DNA of 64,000 bases from Paenalicyclobacillus macrosporangiidus (GTDB lineage: Bacteria; Bacillota; Bacilli; Alicyclobacillales; Alicyclobacillaceae). Shown here piece by piece: positions 53,091 through 61,450 of this stretch (its first letter is position 1; each line of letters begins with the position of its first letter). The DNA lies in contig NZ_FPBV01000001.1 of NCBI RefSeq assembly GCF_900116805.1, positions 372,001-436,000 of the forward strand, given 5' to 3'. A program made the position numbers and the translations under genes. The notes beneath the pieces are model-generated. The model worked only from the letters and a program-made list of their open reading frames with translations. It was not told the DNA's origin and ran no database searches.

Positions 53091-53105
53091 CGGTCACCGC
53101 AATCG

Positions 53106-53134
53106 GGCAGCCACCCGCGTGGCGGGTGGCTGCC
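53106..53134 (+). terminator. Stem-loop after acsA
   Basis: Perfect 13-bp stem GGCAGCCACCCGC / GCGGGTGGCTGCC with a GTG loop. Only GTAGTTT follows, so it is a weak terminator or a processing site. Confidence 0.65.
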
Positions 53135-53171
53135 GTAGTTTGACTGGAGGATCCGAAAGGAGGCGGGAGCG

Positions 53172-53966
53172 GTGCGCGCGGCGCCCAATCTGTCGTTGCT
53201 GTTTCTGGAGGTGCCGTTTCTCGAACGGTTCGGGCGCGCACGCGCGGCCGGTTTTTGCGCGGTGGAAGTTCAGTTTCCATACGCGCATCGGCCGGATGAG
53301 CTGCGCCACGCCTTGAGGGAAGCGGGCGTGGAGGTCGTCCTCTTCAACCTGCCCGCGGGCGACTGGGCGGCGGGCGACCGGGGGCTCGCGTGCGATCCCG
53401 ACCGCCGGGAGGCGTTTCGCGACAGCGTCGAGACGGCCATCGAGTATGCGGAGGCGCTCGGTTGCCTGAGGGTTCACTGTATGGCCGGGCGAGTGCCGGA
53501 CGGGCAAGAGCCGGAGGACGTGTGGCCGATTCTGGTGGAGAATATCCGGTACGCCGCGGAGCGGTTGGGCCGATACGGGCGGACGGTGATGGTCGAGGCG
53601 TGCAACGCGCGGGACATGCCGGGGTTTGCCCTGCCGGCCGTGGGGCGGGCGGTGGATCTCCTGCAGGAGGTCGGCCGGGACAACGTCCGGCTGCAGTTCG
53701 ACTTCTACCATGTCCAGCGCAGTCAAGGGGAGCTTTTGGCCACCTACCGCGCGGTGCGGGACCTGGTGGGACACGTTCAGATTGCCGACAATCCGGGCCG
53801 GCACGAACCGGGGACAGGGGAGATTCACTATCGCAACGTCTTGGCGGCGGTGGCCCAATCCGGCTATTCGGGATACGTCGGGTTGGAGTACATCCCTTCC
53901 GGGCGCACGGAGGACTCGTTTGCCTGGATGGATGAGGAGGAGATGCGGACATGGCTGACACGCTGA
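53172..53966 (+). CDS. Hydroxypyruvate isomerase-like TIM-barrel protein
   Basis: 264 residues from GTG 53172 (AGGAGGCGGGAG upstream). The Hyi-type sugar isomerase barrel is visible: FGRARAAGFCAVEVQFPYAH near the start, ALGCLRVHCMAGRVPDGQEP, and the metal site blocks VMVEACNARDMPGF, LQFDFYHVQRSQG, VQIADNPGRHEPGTGEIHY and GYVGLEYIPSG. It should interconvert hydroxypyruvate and tartronate semialdehyde or a similar ketose pair. It overlaps the thioesterase gene by 16 bases. Confidence 0.82.
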   Translation: MRAAPNLSLLFLEVPFLERFGRARAAGFCAVEVQFPYAHRPDELRHALREAGVEVVLFNLPAGDWAAGDRGLACDPDRREAFRDSVETAIEYAEALGCLRVHCMAGRVPDGQEPEDVWPILVENIRYAAERLGRYGRTVMVEACNARDMPGFALPAVGRAVDLLQEVGRDNVRLQFDFYHVQRSQGELLATYRAVRDLVGHVQIADNPGRHEPGTGEIHYRNVLAAVAQSGYSGYVGLEYIPSGRTEDSFAWMDEEEMRTWLTR

Positions 53967-54337
53967 TGGAGGCATTGGGCATCGAGACGGTGGAGTTGAA
54001 TCCGGACCGCGTGGTGATGAGAATGCCTGTGGCAGGGCCCACGCATCAGCCGTTCGGGCTGTTGCACGGCGGTGCTTCGGTGGCGTTGGCCGAGACGGCA
54101 GCCAGCCTTGGCACGTGGTTGAACATCGATCAGGAGCGGCAGGCGGCGGTGGGCATCGAGATCAACGCCAACCACGTGCGTTCCAAGAAGGACGGGTTCG
54201 TCACGGCCACCGCCACGCCGCTGCACAAGGGCCGCACCACCATGGTGTGGGACATCCGCATCTGCGACGAGGACGGGCGCCTCATCTGCGTTTCCCGGTG
54301 TACGGTCGGGGTCGTGGAGCGGCGGAATTCTCCCTGA
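53951..54337 (+). CDS. Hotdog-fold acyl-CoA thioesterase (PaaI/YdiI-like)
   Basis: 128 residues from ATG 53951 behind GAGGAGGAGATG. The pattern PFGLLHGGASVALAETAASL is the active-site helix of PaaI/MenI-type thioesterases (Glu in the helix as the likely base). It would cleave aromatic or medium acyl-CoA, possibly 1,4-dihydroxy-2-naphthoyl-CoA in menaquinone synthesis. Its 3' end overlaps the convergent gatD by 56 bases. Confidence 0.87.
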   Translation: MADTLMEALGIETVELNPDRVVMRMPVAGPTHQPFGLLHGGASVALAETAASLGTWLNIDQERQAAVGIEINANHVRSKKDGFVTATATPLHKGRTTMVWDIRICDEDGRLICVSRCTVGVVERRNSP

Positions 54338-55079
54338 GGCCGGTCGGCCGGGCGGGTTCGGACGTGATGCGGCGAGCGAGAAACGCCTCGTGCGCCGCTC
54401 GCTCCAGCTCGTCCGGCAAGGGGGCCAGATCTGCCGCAATCCCGGCGTAGTCCAGCGCCGTCTGCAGGATCCAGTCGGCCAGCCGCGGGTTTTTCGGCAG
54501 CAGGGGTCCGTGGATGTAGGTGCCGAAAACGTTGAGGTGGCGAACCCCTTCCTGGCCGTCCTCGCCGTTGTTGCCATGTCCGGCCAGCACGCGGCCGAGC
54601 GGCTCATGCCGGTGGCGGGTGCGTCCCCCGTGGTTCTCAAACCCCACGATGGTCCCGCACACCGGCGACTCGATGGCGATGTTGCCGATGAGCCGCGGTT
54701 CCCCCGCGACGGTGTGGAGATCGAGCACCGCCAAGCCCGGCACCTTTTCTCCCCCAGGCAATTCATAGTACTCCCCGAGCAACTGGTACCCGCCGCAGAC
54801 GGCGAGCACGGGCAGTCCGGCCGCTACGGCGCTGGCCCACTCGGTGCGCCCCGCGACCAGGGTACGCGCGACGATCTCCTGCTCGCGGTCTGAACCGCCG
54901 CCGAGGAGCACCAGGTGGTACCGGGACAGGTGAAGCGGTTCCCCCGCCGTGATCTCCTCGACCTCCACCGGGATGCCCCGCCATTCGCAGCGGCGGCGCA
55001 GGGTCAGGATGTTGCCGCGGTCGGCGTACAGATTGAGCAGCTCAGGATACAGATGGGCGATGCGCAGTGAGCGGGACAA
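54282..55079 (-). CDS. gatD: GatD: glutaminase subunit of lipid II isoglutaminyl synthase
   Basis: 265 residues from a TTG inside the end of murT. Class-I amidotransferase features: the Cys nucleophile in VLAVCGGYQLLGEYYELPGG and the His in TYIHGPLLPKNP. With MurT it amidates the alpha-carboxyl of D-Glu in lipid II. The C-terminal tail (about 20 residues, PRPRPYTGKRR) extends over the thioesterase gene on the other strand. Weak ribosome site, so translation is probably coupled to murT. Confidence 0.9.
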   Translation of the reverse strand: MSRSLRIAHLYPELLNLYADRGNILTLRRRCEWRGIPVEVEEITAGEPLHLSRYHLVLLGGGSDREQEIVARTLVAGRTEWASAVAAGLPVLAVCGGYQLLGEYYELPGGEKVPGLAVLDLHTVAGEPRLIGNIAIESPVCGTIVGFENHGGRTRHRHEPLGRVLAGHGNNGEDGQEGVRHLNVFGTYIHGPLLPKNPRLADWILQTALDYAGIAADLAPLPDELERAAHEAFLARRITSEPARPTGLRENSAAPRPRPYTGKRR

Positions 55080-56412
55080 CGGGAGACACGCTCCTCTCGA
55101 GCCATTGTGCCGTGGGATAGAGCGCCGTGTACGTGGCCAGGCAGTACAGCGGCAGCCCGCCGAGCTGGCGGCTGACGGTGAAGGCTTCCTCCAGGCCGGC
55201 CTCCAGGTCGGGCACCGCCCGCAGCCGGTCCACCGGCACGCCCGCGTACTTCAGGCGCAGTGCCATGTCCTCCGCGCGCATGCCGCTGGTGACGATGAAT
55301 TGAATCCGGCGGTCTTCGGCCACCTGTTCAAAATCCGTGTCCCACAGCCAGGATACGTCCCTGCCGTCGGCCGCCTGGTCGTTGATGGCGATCCACAGCA
55401 CCTTGTCGCCCGGTTCTGCCCCCACGGCCTGGAGGACGCTGTCGCACCCGGCGGGGTTTTTGACCAGGTTGAGCACGCTCACGGGGCTGGTCCGAAAGAC
55501 CTGCATCCGGCCCACGGGCGACTGGTAGGCGGCGAGGCCTTTCGCAATCTGGTCCGCGTTGAAGCCGCAAACGCGGGCGGCGCTGACGGCCGCCAGAACG
55601 TTGTACACGTTGTATAGGCCCCGCGTCGGCAGCTGGAAGCGCATGCGCGGCAGGGGGTTCTGCTGAATTTCGATGGTGTCATGTTGAATGCGGCCGAGAA
55701 AATCGGGAAGGGGCCGCGTGAAATCGCAGTTTTGGCACTGGTACAGCCCCAGTTGGCCGTAGAAGTAGCCGTCGTAATGCAGAGGTTCGCCGCACGACAG
55801 GCAGAAGGCGCCATCGCGCATCTGGCGCCGTTGCGGTTCACCTGCGTGATCGCGCGCGAGGCCGTAGTAGGCGCACCGCCGTCCGCTGGTGATGCCGATG
55901 TGATGCGCGAGTGGGTCGTCCGCGTCGAGCACCAGCACGGCCTCGGTCTGTTGGAGGCCCGCGACGAGCTTGGAGACGGTGCCGTCCAGCTCGCCGTAGC
56001 GGTCGAGTTGGTCGCGAAAGACGTTGGTCACCACGGCGATCCGCACGGGCAGATGCGGAGCCACCTGAGGCAGGGTGGCCTCGTCGATCTCGAACAGGGC
56101 TGTGCGGACCCGCAGTCGCCCGAGCCAGTCGGTGTGCTGCAGCAGAGCCGTGACGATGCCCTGGGTCATGTTGGCCCCTTCGGCGTTGTGCACAATCGGA
56201 CCTTCCGTGCGCAGGATGGCGGCGAGCAAATTCGCCGTGGTGGTCTTGCCGTTGGTGCCGGTGACGACGATGCACCGCTCCAGTTGCTGCCCGAGCTTTG
56301 CGAGAAGCCGCGGGGAGAAGCGGAGCGCCACCCGGCCGGGCAGGCTGGTGGCACGCCGCCCCGCCAAGCGCAGCAAGAACGCCGTGCATTTTCCAATCCA
56401 CACACCGAACAA
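55042..56412 (-). CDS. murT: MurT: Mur-ligase subunit of lipid II isoglutaminyl synthase
   Basis: 456 residues from a TTG about nine bases after GGGAGG. A Mur ligase P-loop (VVTGTNGKTTTANLLAAIL, near residue 50) binds ATP. The zinc ribbon that marks MurT is present: CLSCGEPLHYDGYF and YQCQNC. A DUF1727 C-terminal domain follows. Together with GatD it amidates the muropeptide stem. It overlaps gatD by 38 bases. Confidence 0.93.
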   Translation of the reverse strand: MFGVWIGKCTAFLLRLAGRRATSLPGRVALRFSPRLLAKLGQQLERCIVVTGTNGKTTTANLLAAILRTEGPIVHNAEGANMTQGIVTALLQHTDWLGRLRVRTALFEIDEATLPQVAPHLPVRIAVVTNVFRDQLDRYGELDGTVSKLVAGLQQTEAVLVLDADDPLAHHIGITSGRRCAYYGLARDHAGEPQRRQMRDGAFCLSCGEPLHYDGYFYGQLGLYQCQNCDFTRPLPDFLGRIQHDTIEIQQNPLPRMRFQLPTRGLYNVYNVLAAVSAARVCGFNADQIAKGLAAYQSPVGRMQVFRTSPVSVLNLVKNPAGCDSVLQAVGAEPGDKVLWIAINDQAADGRDVSWLWDTDFEQVAEDRRIQFIVTSGMRAEDMALRLKYAGVPVDRLRAVPDLEAGLEEAFTVSRQLGGLPLYCLATYTALYPTAQWLERSVSPVVPLTAHRPSVS

Positions 56413-56532
56413 CCCGCCATCCCTCCCGGTTCCACGCTGCGTGTCGAAAACACCATATGGATTATACTATAAATGCGCATCCGCCAGAGGACGGCCCATG
56501 GGTCGTGCGCCGGACACACGAGGAGGGAACTT

Positions 56533-57036
56533 ATGCACACGTTTGCCGCCATCGAAGCCGAGACGCCGCAGGACTTCTACGATGCGTTGGCCAAACAGGT
56601 CGAGCATCTGACGGACGGGGAGCGGGACGCCGTCGCCAATCTGGCGAACGTGTCCGCGTTGCTCCACCTGCACCTGACGGACATCAATTGGGTCGGGTTC
56701 TATCTGTGGTCGGAACGGGACCAGGAGTTGGTCCTCGGCCCCTTCCAAGGCAAGCCGGCCTGCATCCGCATTCCCATGGGCAAGGGGGTGTGCGGGACGG
56801 CCGCCCAACTGCGCGCGCCGGTGGTGGTGCCGGATGTCCTCCAGTTCCCGGGGCACATCGCCTGCGACGCGGCCTCCCGCTCCGAGGTCGTGGTGCCCAT
56901 GGTGCAGCACGGGCGTCTGGTCGGGGTGCTCGACGTCGACAGCCCGACGCCGGCCCGTTTTCGGGACACGGACGCGGAGGGCCTGGGGAAGGTCGTCGCG
57001 GCCATCGTCGCTGGCACCGATTTTCCGGAGCGGTAA
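56533..57036 (+). CDS. GAF-domain methionine-R-sulfoxide reductase (fRMsr)
   Basis: 167 residues from ATG 56533 behind AGGAGGGA. The fRMsr Cys residues are in GKGVCGTAA and GHIACDAAS, around the GAF pocket (TDINWVGFYLW, SRSEVVVPMV, GVLDVDSPTP). It reduces free methionine-R-sulfoxide. Co-directional with the ArsC-like gene 21 bases downstream. Confidence 0.9.
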   Translation: MHTFAAIEAETPQDFYDALAKQVEHLTDGERDAVANLANVSALLHLHLTDINWVGFYLWSERDQELVLGPFQGKPACIRIPMGKGVCGTAAQLRAPVVVPDVLQFPGHIACDAASRSEVVVPMVQHGRLVGVLDVDSPTPARFRDTDAEGLGKVVAAIVAGTDFPER

Positions 57037-57057
57037 ACGGCAGAGGAGGGGATGGGG

Positions 57058-57408
57058 ATGGAATTTTACGGGTACCGGCGGTGTTCCACGTGCCGCAACG
57101 CGTACCGGTTTTTGCAGGAGCGCGGGATAGAGGTCCCGTTTCACGATTTGGTGGAGCAGCCCCCGAGCGTCGAGCAATTGCGGCGCTGGGTGGAGGCGTC
57201 GGGACAGGGAGTCGCGGCCTTTATCAACCGCCAAGGCACGCGGTACCGGGAACTCGGCCTGAAGGACAAGACCCTGTCGGACGAGGAGTGGCTTCACCTG
57301 CTGTCCCAGGATGGGAAGCTCATCAAGCGGCCCATCCTCGTCGACGGGGACCGCGTCGTCGTCGGATTTGACCGCACGGCGTACGAAGCGGCCGCAGGGG
57401 GGCGTTGA
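57058..57408 (+). CDS. ArsC/Spx-family protein with CSTC motif
   Basis: 116 residues. ATG 57058 is eight bases after AGGAGGG; ATG 57052 would be too close. The thioredoxin-fold start (EFYGYRRCSTCRNAYRFLQE) carries CxxC, and the KLIKRPILVDGDRVVVGF block is typical of ArsC-related proteins (YffB, MgsR). Redox regulator or reductase; arsenate reduction is not implied. It is followed immediately by thpR. Confidence 0.82.
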   Translation: MEFYGYRRCSTCRNAYRFLQERGIEVPFHDLVEQPPSVEQLRRWVEASGQGVAAFINRQGTRYRELGLKDKTLSDEEWLHLLSQDGKLIKRPILVDGDRVVVGFDRTAYEAAAGGR

Positions 57409-57409
57409 G

Positions 57410-57985
57410 GTGCCGCGCCTGTTCTTCGGCGTCGAGGTGGCGGACGGTGCCCGGCAGCGGCTGGCGGAACTGTGCCGGGACCTGCGCACGCTCGGCGTCC
57501 GCGCGGGAAACTGGTCGCCACCTGCCCTGTATCACGTGACGAGCCTGTTCCTCGGCCAATTGGACGAGGCTGTCCTGCCGGAACTCGAGGCCATCGGCCA
57601 GGCCGCGGCGTCGCATGTGGCGCCCTGGACGATCACGCTGAACGGCGCGGGCACCTTCCTGCAAAAACGCATCCTCTGGGCCGGTGTCCGCGAGGACGCC
57701 GGCCTGGCGGGGCTGGAGGCCCTCCACCGGGCCCTGCGGGCCCAGGTGGCGCCGCGGCCGTGGGCCCGGTTGGAGGAGCGCCCGTACCGGGCGCACCTGA
57801 CCCTCGCCCGCCAGTTGGACGCAGATACCTGGACGGCGCTCGAGCCCCGCGCCCGCGCCTTGGCCGAACGCGTCACGGCTGGCCTGGCATGGCCGGTCGA
57901 GGCGTTTTGCTTGTTCGAGTCCGTGCGGGCGGGGGGCCGCTTGACGTATCCGGTACGGATGCGCTTTCCGCTCTGCGGACGCTAG
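57410..57985 (+). CDS. thpR: RNA 2',3'-cyclic phosphodiesterase (ThpR/LigT)
   Basis: 191 residues from GTG 57410 (AGGGGGG seven bases upstream). Two H-x-T motifs of the 2H superfamily: HVTSLFLG near residue 41 and RAHLTLAR near 127. The enzyme opens 2',3'-cyclic phosphate at RNA ends to 2'-phosphate. It follows the ArsC-like stop with one base between. Its TAG shares a CTAG with the stop of the convergent MBL gene. Confidence 0.88.
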   Translation: MPRLFFGVEVADGARQRLAELCRDLRTLGVRAGNWSPPALYHVTSLFLGQLDEAVLPELEAIGQAAASHVAPWTITLNGAGTFLQKRILWAGVREDAGLAGLEALHRALRAQVAPRPWARLEERPYRAHLTLARQLDADTWTALEPRARALAERVTAGLAWPVEAFCLFESVRAGGRLTYPVRMRFPLCGR

Positions 57986-58917
57986 GCCTGGCGCCGGCGT
58001 TGTTCATAGTGAATCAGACCGAGGGCGTCGAGGACCACGTCGATGTCGAGCACGTCGATGTCGTCGCCCGGTCGGTATCCCTGCCGGATGAGGTCGTCCC
58101 GGATCCAGGCGCGCAGGGCGTTCATCACCGTCTCCGGATGGATGCCGGGTTGGTACACCCGGGCGATGAGCTCGGCAAACGCGTCCGCACCGCGTACGGT
58201 GTCGCGGATGGCTTCTTCCTTCGGGGATCTGCCGAAATGGGTGTGGTACACCCATTGGAACGGTAGCTCGGCGAGCATGGCGGCGGTGCGGTGGACGGCA
58301 TCGGGATCGAAATCGACCGGCGAGGTGGAGGGCAGCACCCACTCGAAGTCCCAGCCGGTGAAGCAGGTCCGGTAGCGGATGCCGAGGGCGTCTCCGGCGT
58401 ACAATGCGTCGGAGACCGGGTCCAGGATGGTGAAGTGATGCTTGGCGTGGCCCGGCGAGTCGTAGAAGGTCAGGGTCCGCCGCCCGATGGACAGGGTCTC
58501 CTCGTGCTGGCGGATGAGGACGCGCGCCTCAGGCACGGGAAGAATGGACCCGAAATACGCTTCGAGCTGGCTCCCGTACACGGCGCGGGCGCCTTCCCAC
58601 AGGCGGGTGGGATTGATCATGTGGCGCGCCCCCCGCGGATGGACCACCAGCTGGGCGTTTGTTGCCGCCTGCATCATGTGGCCGGCGCCGCCCGCGTGAT
58701 CGAGGTGGACGTGCGTGACAATGACGTAGGCCAAATCCGCAGGGGAGAGGCCGAGCTGGCGCAGGCCCTGGATCAAGCGTTCGTGCGACTTGGCGGACCC
58801 GGTCTCAATCAACGTCGGCTTTTCGTCGAGGATCATGTAGGCCCCCGACCGGCACGGCTGGTCCCGCTCCATCAGGTCAATCATCCACACATCGTGGCCC
58901 ATCTCGATTGGCTTCAT
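57982..58917 (-). CDS. Metallo-beta-lactamase fold hydrolase
   Basis: 311 residues from ATG 58917 with AAAGGAG upstream. The zinc site is THVHLDHAGGAG near residue 68, with further ligands in SPGHAKHHFTILD and YAGDALGIRYR and a His in YHTHFGRSP. A C-terminal region of about 90 residues (REVYQPGIHPETV) goes beyond the core fold. Substrate unknown; related proteins hydrolyse lactones or thioesters. Its ATG follows the stop of the FtsW-like gene by one base, so the two are coupled. Confidence 0.85.
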   Translation of the reverse strand: MKPIEMGHDVWMIDLMERDQPCRSGAYMILDEKPTLIETGSAKSHERLIQGLRQLGLSPADLAYVIVTHVHLDHAGGAGHMMQAATNAQLVVHPRGARHMINPTRLWEGARAVYGSQLEAYFGSILPVPEARVLIRQHEETLSIGRRTLTFYDSPGHAKHHFTILDPVSDALYAGDALGIRYRTCFTGWDFEWVLPSTSPVDFDPDAVHRTAAMLAELPFQWVYHTHFGRSPKEEAIRDTVRGADAFAELIARVYQPGIHPETVMNALRAWIRDDLIRQGYRPGDDIDVLDIDVVLDALGLIHYEQRRRQA

Positions 58918-58918
58918 G

Positions 58919-60418
58919 TCAGCGCTCCTTTCTGAATCGGTCCCGCCATTTGGTCTTGCCGCGCCCGCCGGGCCCCCCGCGCGGCGCCGGGGGATGGGGC
59001 GGGTCCTGCTTGCGGCGCGCCGCCCAGGTGCGCTCGGGAGGGACGGGGCTGCGCGCCGACGGACGGCTCGGGGCCGCCTGTGCGGCGGCCGACTCGCGCC
59101 GGCTTCGCCAGACGGGCGAATCGTCGGCGTGCGATGGCGCCCCAGCCTTGGAGCGGCGCGCGGAGGCGAGAGGATGGACCTCCGCCGGGCGGCGGTGTTG
59201 CGGCGTGCCGGCGTGTTCGCGCGCTGAGGCGCCGGTGTCCGCCGGGCGGCGCGCGGTCCGGCGGGCTTGCGCTTCCTCCACCGGAATCACGTCCGCCAGC
59301 GGATCGACCTCAGGCTCTTCCTCCAATGTATACCTGGAAACGCTCAGCAGCAATCCGACGGCGAACAGGTTCATGACCAGCGAGGTGCCGCCGTAGCTGA
59401 TGAAGGGAAGTGGAATGCCGGTCACCGGCAGGAGGCCGGTGACCGCTCCCAGGTTGACGAACGTCTTGATGGCGAGCATGCCGGTGATCCCGGCGGCCAG
59501 CAGTGCACCGAAGCGGTCCTTGGCGAACCGGGCCGTCATGAAGCCCCGCCAGATGACGAAGCAAAAGGCGCACAACAGGGCGATGGCGCCCACCAGCCCC
59601 CACTCCTCGACGAACACGGGGAACACGAAATCGGTGTACGGCGCCGGGAGATAGCCGAGCTTCTCCATGCTCATGTCGTAGCCGCGGCCGAACCACCCGC
59701 CCGCCGAGAGGGCGGTCAGTCCCTGCACCAATTGGAGGCCGATGCTGTCCGCGTACTGGAACGGGTGCAGCCAGGCCGCGACACGGGCGGACCGGTAGGA
59801 CTCCACAAAGGCGAGCACGACGCCGGCCACCCCCAGGCCGCCGACGACGCCCAGCAAGGGGCGGAGGGCGACGCCGGATGCGAACAGCACGACGATGCTG
59901 CTGAACGCCAGGGTCATCGCCGTGCCCATGTCCGGTTCGAGGAGGATGAGCGCGAAGGTCAGGCCGGTGACGATGAGGGCGGGCAGGTAGCCCTTTTTGA
60001 AGTCGTGGGCGAAGACCGCTTTTTTGGTGAAGAAAAACGCGAGATAGATCACGTTGAAGATGACGGCCAGCTCGGAGGGCTGCATGTGAAGCCCGCCGCG
60101 GCCGATCCAACGCCAGCCGCCGCCTTCGTTCATGCCGATGTGCGGGACGAACACCAGGCACAGCAACAGGTATCCCGCCAGCACCAAGAGCGGTGCGCGG
60201 CGGTACCAGAAGGTGTATGGGATGTGGGCCACGCCGGCGAGAAAGACGACCCCGAGGATGGCGGCCACCAATTGGCGCACGGCGTAGTACGAGGCCGGCA
60301 GATGGTCATGTAGGGCTTTCGCGGAGCTGGCCGAGAACACGGTCAGGACACCGACCGCCACGAGGATCAGCACGGTGAAAAACAGGGGATAGTCCATCGA
60401 GTGCGGTTTGACCTGCAT
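58919..60418 (-). CDS. SEDS family glycan polymerase, FtsW/SpoVE-like, with long basic tail
   Basis: 499 residues from ATG 60418. The SEDS core spans about 380 residues with roughly ten membrane helices. Its signature blocks are QPSELAVIFNVIYLAFF, EPDMGTAMTLAFSSIVVLFA, VFVEEWGLVGAI and the closing GIPLPFISYGGTSLVMNL. These proteins polymerise peptidoglycan strands with a partner PBP. After the core comes a tail of about 110 residues rich in Arg, Pro, Ala and Glu (APRGGPGGRGKTKWRDRFRK at its end), longer than in B. subtilis FtsW. A second SEDS gene (RodA-like) lies at 61438 on the other strand. Confidence 0.87.
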   Translation of the reverse strand: MQVKPHSMDYPLFFTVLILVAVGVLTVFSASSAKALHDHLPASYYAVRQLVAAILGVVFLAGVAHIPYTFWYRRAPLLVLAGYLLLCLVFVPHIGMNEGGGWRWIGRGGLHMQPSELAVIFNVIYLAFFFTKKAVFAHDFKKGYLPALIVTGLTFALILLEPDMGTAMTLAFSSIVVLFASGVALRPLLGVVGGLGVAGVVLAFVESYRSARVAAWLHPFQYADSIGLQLVQGLTALSAGGWFGRGYDMSMEKLGYLPAPYTDFVFPVFVEEWGLVGAIALLCAFCFVIWRGFMTARFAKDRFGALLAAGITGMLAIKTFVNLGAVTGLLPVTGIPLPFISYGGTSLVMNLFAVGLLLSVSRYTLEEEPEVDPLADVIPVEEAQARRTARRPADTGASAREHAGTPQHRRPAEVHPLASARRSKAGAPSHADDSPVWRSRRESAAAQAAPSRPSARSPVPPERTWAARRKQDPPHPPAPRGGPGGRGKTKWRDRFRKER

Positions 60419-60564
60419 GCGCGTCACCTTCCCGTCCAGGATCCACAAGGGTGCTTTGTTCGACGCGCGAAGGCGCGTTCCCTGCAGAGACGGAGAGGTT
60501 CGGTCCGGTGACGCGCCCGGGCACCTGCCCACATTGTCCAGTGCACACCGCGAAGGCGGAAGGA

Positions 60565-60570
60565 TATAAT
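60565..60570 (+). promoter_or_regulatory. -10 TATAAT before the glycerophosphodiesterase gene
   Basis: A perfect TATAAT with TGCACA 17 bases upstream as a poor -35. The expected start near 60577 leaves a short leader. Confidence 0.5.
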
Positions 60571-60601
60571 GGGGTAGATTGGCTTGGGTGGTGGAGACGG
60601 C

Positions 60602-61450
60602 GTGGGAAAGGCCGCACAGCCCTGTCCGTTTGACGCGTTGCCGCGCCCGTTGATCATGGCGCATCGGGGGGACCCGGCGCACGCACCGGAGAATACCCTG
60701 CCCGCATTCGAATCGGCCATCCTGCTCGGCGCGGACGCCCTGGAGGCGGATGTGCACTGGACGCGCGACGGGGAGATTGTCGTCATTCACGACGATGTGG
60801 TCGACCGCGTGAGCGACGGCCACGGGCGGGTCCGCGACATGACCTGGTCCGAGCTGAGACGGCTCGACTTCGGCTACCGATTCACCCTGGACGGGCGGAC
60901 GTTCCCGTATCGCGGCCGAGGCATCCGCATGCTCACGCTCCGTGAACTGTTGACGCGCTTCCCGAAGGCGCGATTCAATATCGAAATCAAGCCGAAAGAC
61001 CCTCCTTCTCTCGCACAATTCGTGCGGGAAGTGGTGGAGTGCCAGGCCGAGCGCCGCGTGCTCGCGGCTTCGTTTCACCACCGGGTGCTGGACCGACTGC
61101 GCAAAATCCACCGTGGGCTCGCCACGGGGGCGTCCCCTTGCGAGGCCATGGCCGCGATACTGCGCCTGCACGCCGGCGCGGGGCTGGGAAGCGTGAGGTA
61201 CCGAGTCCTGCAGGTGCCGTCCAGGATGCGGGGGATTCCGTGGCTGACGAGATGGTGGGTGGAGCGGGCGCACCGGGCTGGCTTACCGGTGCACGTGTGG
61301 ACGGTCAACGAGCCGGCTGAAATGGAACGGCTGTTCAATCTGGGCGTGGATGGCATTGTCACGGACGATCCCGGACAAGGGGTGGCCGTTCGTGCCCAGT
61401 GGGCGGCGCGCCCACGCCGGCAAGGCGGGAGGACGAAGTGGATATCCTGA
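60602..61450 (+). CDS. Glycerophosphodiester phosphodiesterase
   Basis: 282 residues. GDPD motifs are complete: AHRGDPAHAPENTLPAF, EADVHWTRDG and VIHDD form the metal and His site, and the closing VWTVNEPAEMERLFNLGVDG with IVTDDP is typical. It releases glycerol-3-phosphate from phospholipid-derived diesters. The start is uncertain: GTG 60602 has GTGGAGA just upstream; TTG 60584 and GTG/ATG codons nearer the motif are alternatives. It overlaps the RodA-like gene by 13 bases. Confidence 0.88.
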   Translation: MGKAAQPCPFDALPRPLIMAHRGDPAHAPENTLPAFESAILLGADALEADVHWTRDGEIVVIHDDVVDRVSDGHGRVRDMTWSELRRLDFGYRFTLDGRTFPYRGRGIRMLTLRELLTRFPKARFNIEIKPKDPPSLAQFVREVVECQAERRVLAASFHHRVLDRLRKIHRGLATGASPCEAMAAILRLHAGAGLGSVRYRVLQVPSRMRGIPWLTRWWVERAHRAGLPVHVWTVNEPAEMERLFNLGVDGIVTDDPGQGVAVRAQWAARPRRQGGRTKWIS

